A stretch of DNA of 6,377 nucleotides, from assembly GCA_937989875.1 (NCBI GenBank), contig CALKBO010000047.1, forward strand, positions 1-6,377. Direction: 5' to 3'. Position 1 is the first letter of the stretch, and each line of letters starts with the position of its first letter. Origin of the DNA: an uncultured Collinsella sp. Its GTDB lineage: Bacteria > Actinomycetota > Coriobacteriia > Coriobacteriales > Coriobacteriaceae. The notes below the pieces were generated by a model, which was not told where the DNA came from, made no database searches, and was given only the letters and a program-made list of their open reading frames with translations. The translations under genes were made by a program, and so were the position numbers. Shown here one piece after another: positions 5,612 through 6,377 of the stretch.

Positions 5612-6377
5612 ATGAATTCAGATAGACAATACGATCGCACTATGGAATTGTGGCGCAGTTACAGTATCGCTACGTCGCTTGAGTTGGCAGCGCACCTGGA
5701 AAATTTTGCAATATTATTCTCTTACAACTCAGGGAAAATCGAGAATAGAGAAATCACTTACCATGATACGCACGAGATTTTTAAGAATGGCCGTGTATGC
5801 GGTTACACAGGAGACCTGCGGACGCTTTACGAGATTAAAAATCTGAAAGACGCAAGTGAGCTGATGTACCGATGGTTCGACGAGCGTAAACCTATCTCGC
5901 TCGATTCCATTCGGGAGATGCAGTTTGAACTGACAAAAGGGACTTACGACGAGCGGCGTTGGGAACTTGGGGAAAGACCGGGGAAATTCAAGAAAAACGA
6001 TTTATGGGGAGTCGGCATGCACGATGTTGCCGCTCCTGTAGATGAGATCGAGAACGACCTTCAACAGGATCTTGATGAGGTTTCCGAGTTTGGAGATAAA
6101 AATCCGCTGGTGGCAGCTGCATTTTGGCACGCGAGGTTTGAGGGTGTTCATGCTTTTGCAGATGGGAACGGCAGGACTGGCAGGGCGATGATGAATTACT
6201 ATCTGCTGTTGCACAACCATCCGCCGATCGTAATCTTTGATGAAAACCGGAAAGATTATTATGCGGCGCTGGACGATTTCGACATGACGGGCGATCTGAA
6301 ACCGCTGATTGGTTTTTTGCGTCGGGAGACATGTAAGACATGGAAGAGTGCAGTGCAGAGGGAAGATCGGTCCCATC
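5612..6377 (+). CDS. Fic domain protein, probable AMP-transferase, 3' end outside the window
   Basis: Fic proteins usually transfer AMP from ATP to a hydroxyl side chain of a target protein. The catalytic motif is clear: HAFADGNGRTGR at residues 180-191, with His180 as base and the GNGR loop for phosphate binding. Ala replaces the common Pro of HPF, a tolerated variant. An inhibitory helix is present near the N terminus, S40-GKI-E44-N45, which fits the S/T-x-x-x-E-G/N rule. This makes it a self-inhibited (class II type) Fic protein, so it needs no separate antitoxin. The segment around ERPGKFKKNDLWGVG (residues about 119-133) fits the target-binding flap. The start ATG 5612 has AAGAGG at 5597-5602, 9 bases upstream. 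The 255 codons present are near the usual length for a single-domain Fic protein, so only the end is missing. It is transcribed from its own promoter. Toxin, regulatory and phage-defence roles are all possible. Confidence 0.93.
   Translation, partial: MNSDRQYDRTMELWRSYSIATSLELAAHLENFAILFSYNSGKIENREITYHDTHEIFKNGRVCGYTGDLRTLYEIKNLKDASELMYRWFDERKPISLDSIREMQFELTKGTYDERRWELGERPGKFKKNDLWGVGMHDVAAPVDEIENDLQQDLDEVSEFGDKNPLVAAAFWHARFEGVHAFADGNGRTGRAMMNYYLLLHNHPPIVIFDENRKDYYAALDDFDMTGDLKPLIGFLRRETCKTWKSAVQREDRSH

Noticed and set aside
5988..6376. Two minus-strand ORFs at the right edge
   Set aside because: They are the antisense of the Fic catalytic region, whose + strand frame carries the full HAFADGNGRTGR motif.
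1..6377. CRISPR array, tRNA, rRNA, insertion sequence ends or integrase site
   Set aside because: No regular direct repeats, no tRNA-like cloverleaf or conserved rRNA stretch, and no transposase or paired terminal repeats seen on either strand by eye.

Overview
The window is an accessory-type region of a bacterial chromosome or mobile element. Base composition looks close to 50% GC by eye. Genes have purine-rich Shine-Dalgarno sites, and two promoters carry an extended -10 (TGnTATnnT). This fits a gut-type Gram-positive organism. A member of the Coriobacteriia is a low-confidence guess, because there is no rRNA or housekeeping gene to place it. All recognisable genes are on the + strand.

Layout. 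(1) 2-1156: the 3' part of a gene for a cytoplasmic protein with an alpha/beta N-terminal segment, a long central coiled coil and a conserved-looking C-terminal domain; its start lies before the window. (2) 1157-1274: a strong intrinsic terminator, then an extended -10 promoter overlapped by an inverted repeat. (3) 1275-5404: a tight three-gene operon with gaps of 3 and 2 bases. It encodes an SF2 DEAD/DEAH-family helicase that ends soon after its motor core, a 454-residue protein made of about six degenerate NUMOD1/IENR1-like DNA-binding modules with no nuclease domain, and a polytopic membrane protein resembling GT-C-type glycosyltransferases. (4) 5405-5611: a non-coding gap with a small hairpin, a 55-bp dyad element and a near-consensus extended -10 promoter flanked by inverted repeats. 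(5) 5612 to the window end: a Fic-domain protein (probable AMP-transferase) with its own N-terminal inhibitory motif, cut off near its C terminus.

How the genes may work together. The helicase and the modular protein look like two halves of one machine: a motor lacking its C-terminal repeat region, and a separately encoded array of small helix-turn-helix-like modules that could supply DNA or RNA recognition. The membrane protein is translationally close to them and may be a third component or an unrelated passenger. The coiled-coil gene and the fic gene are separate transcription units. The clustering of a helicase, a modular nucleic-acid binder, a coiled-coil protein and Fic resembles a defence or mobile-element cargo region, but no transposase, integrase, restriction enzyme or phage structural gene is visible here. 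The helicase/NUMOD-like pair is the best candidate for an undescribed system. Its role is inferred from gene order and domain reading only.
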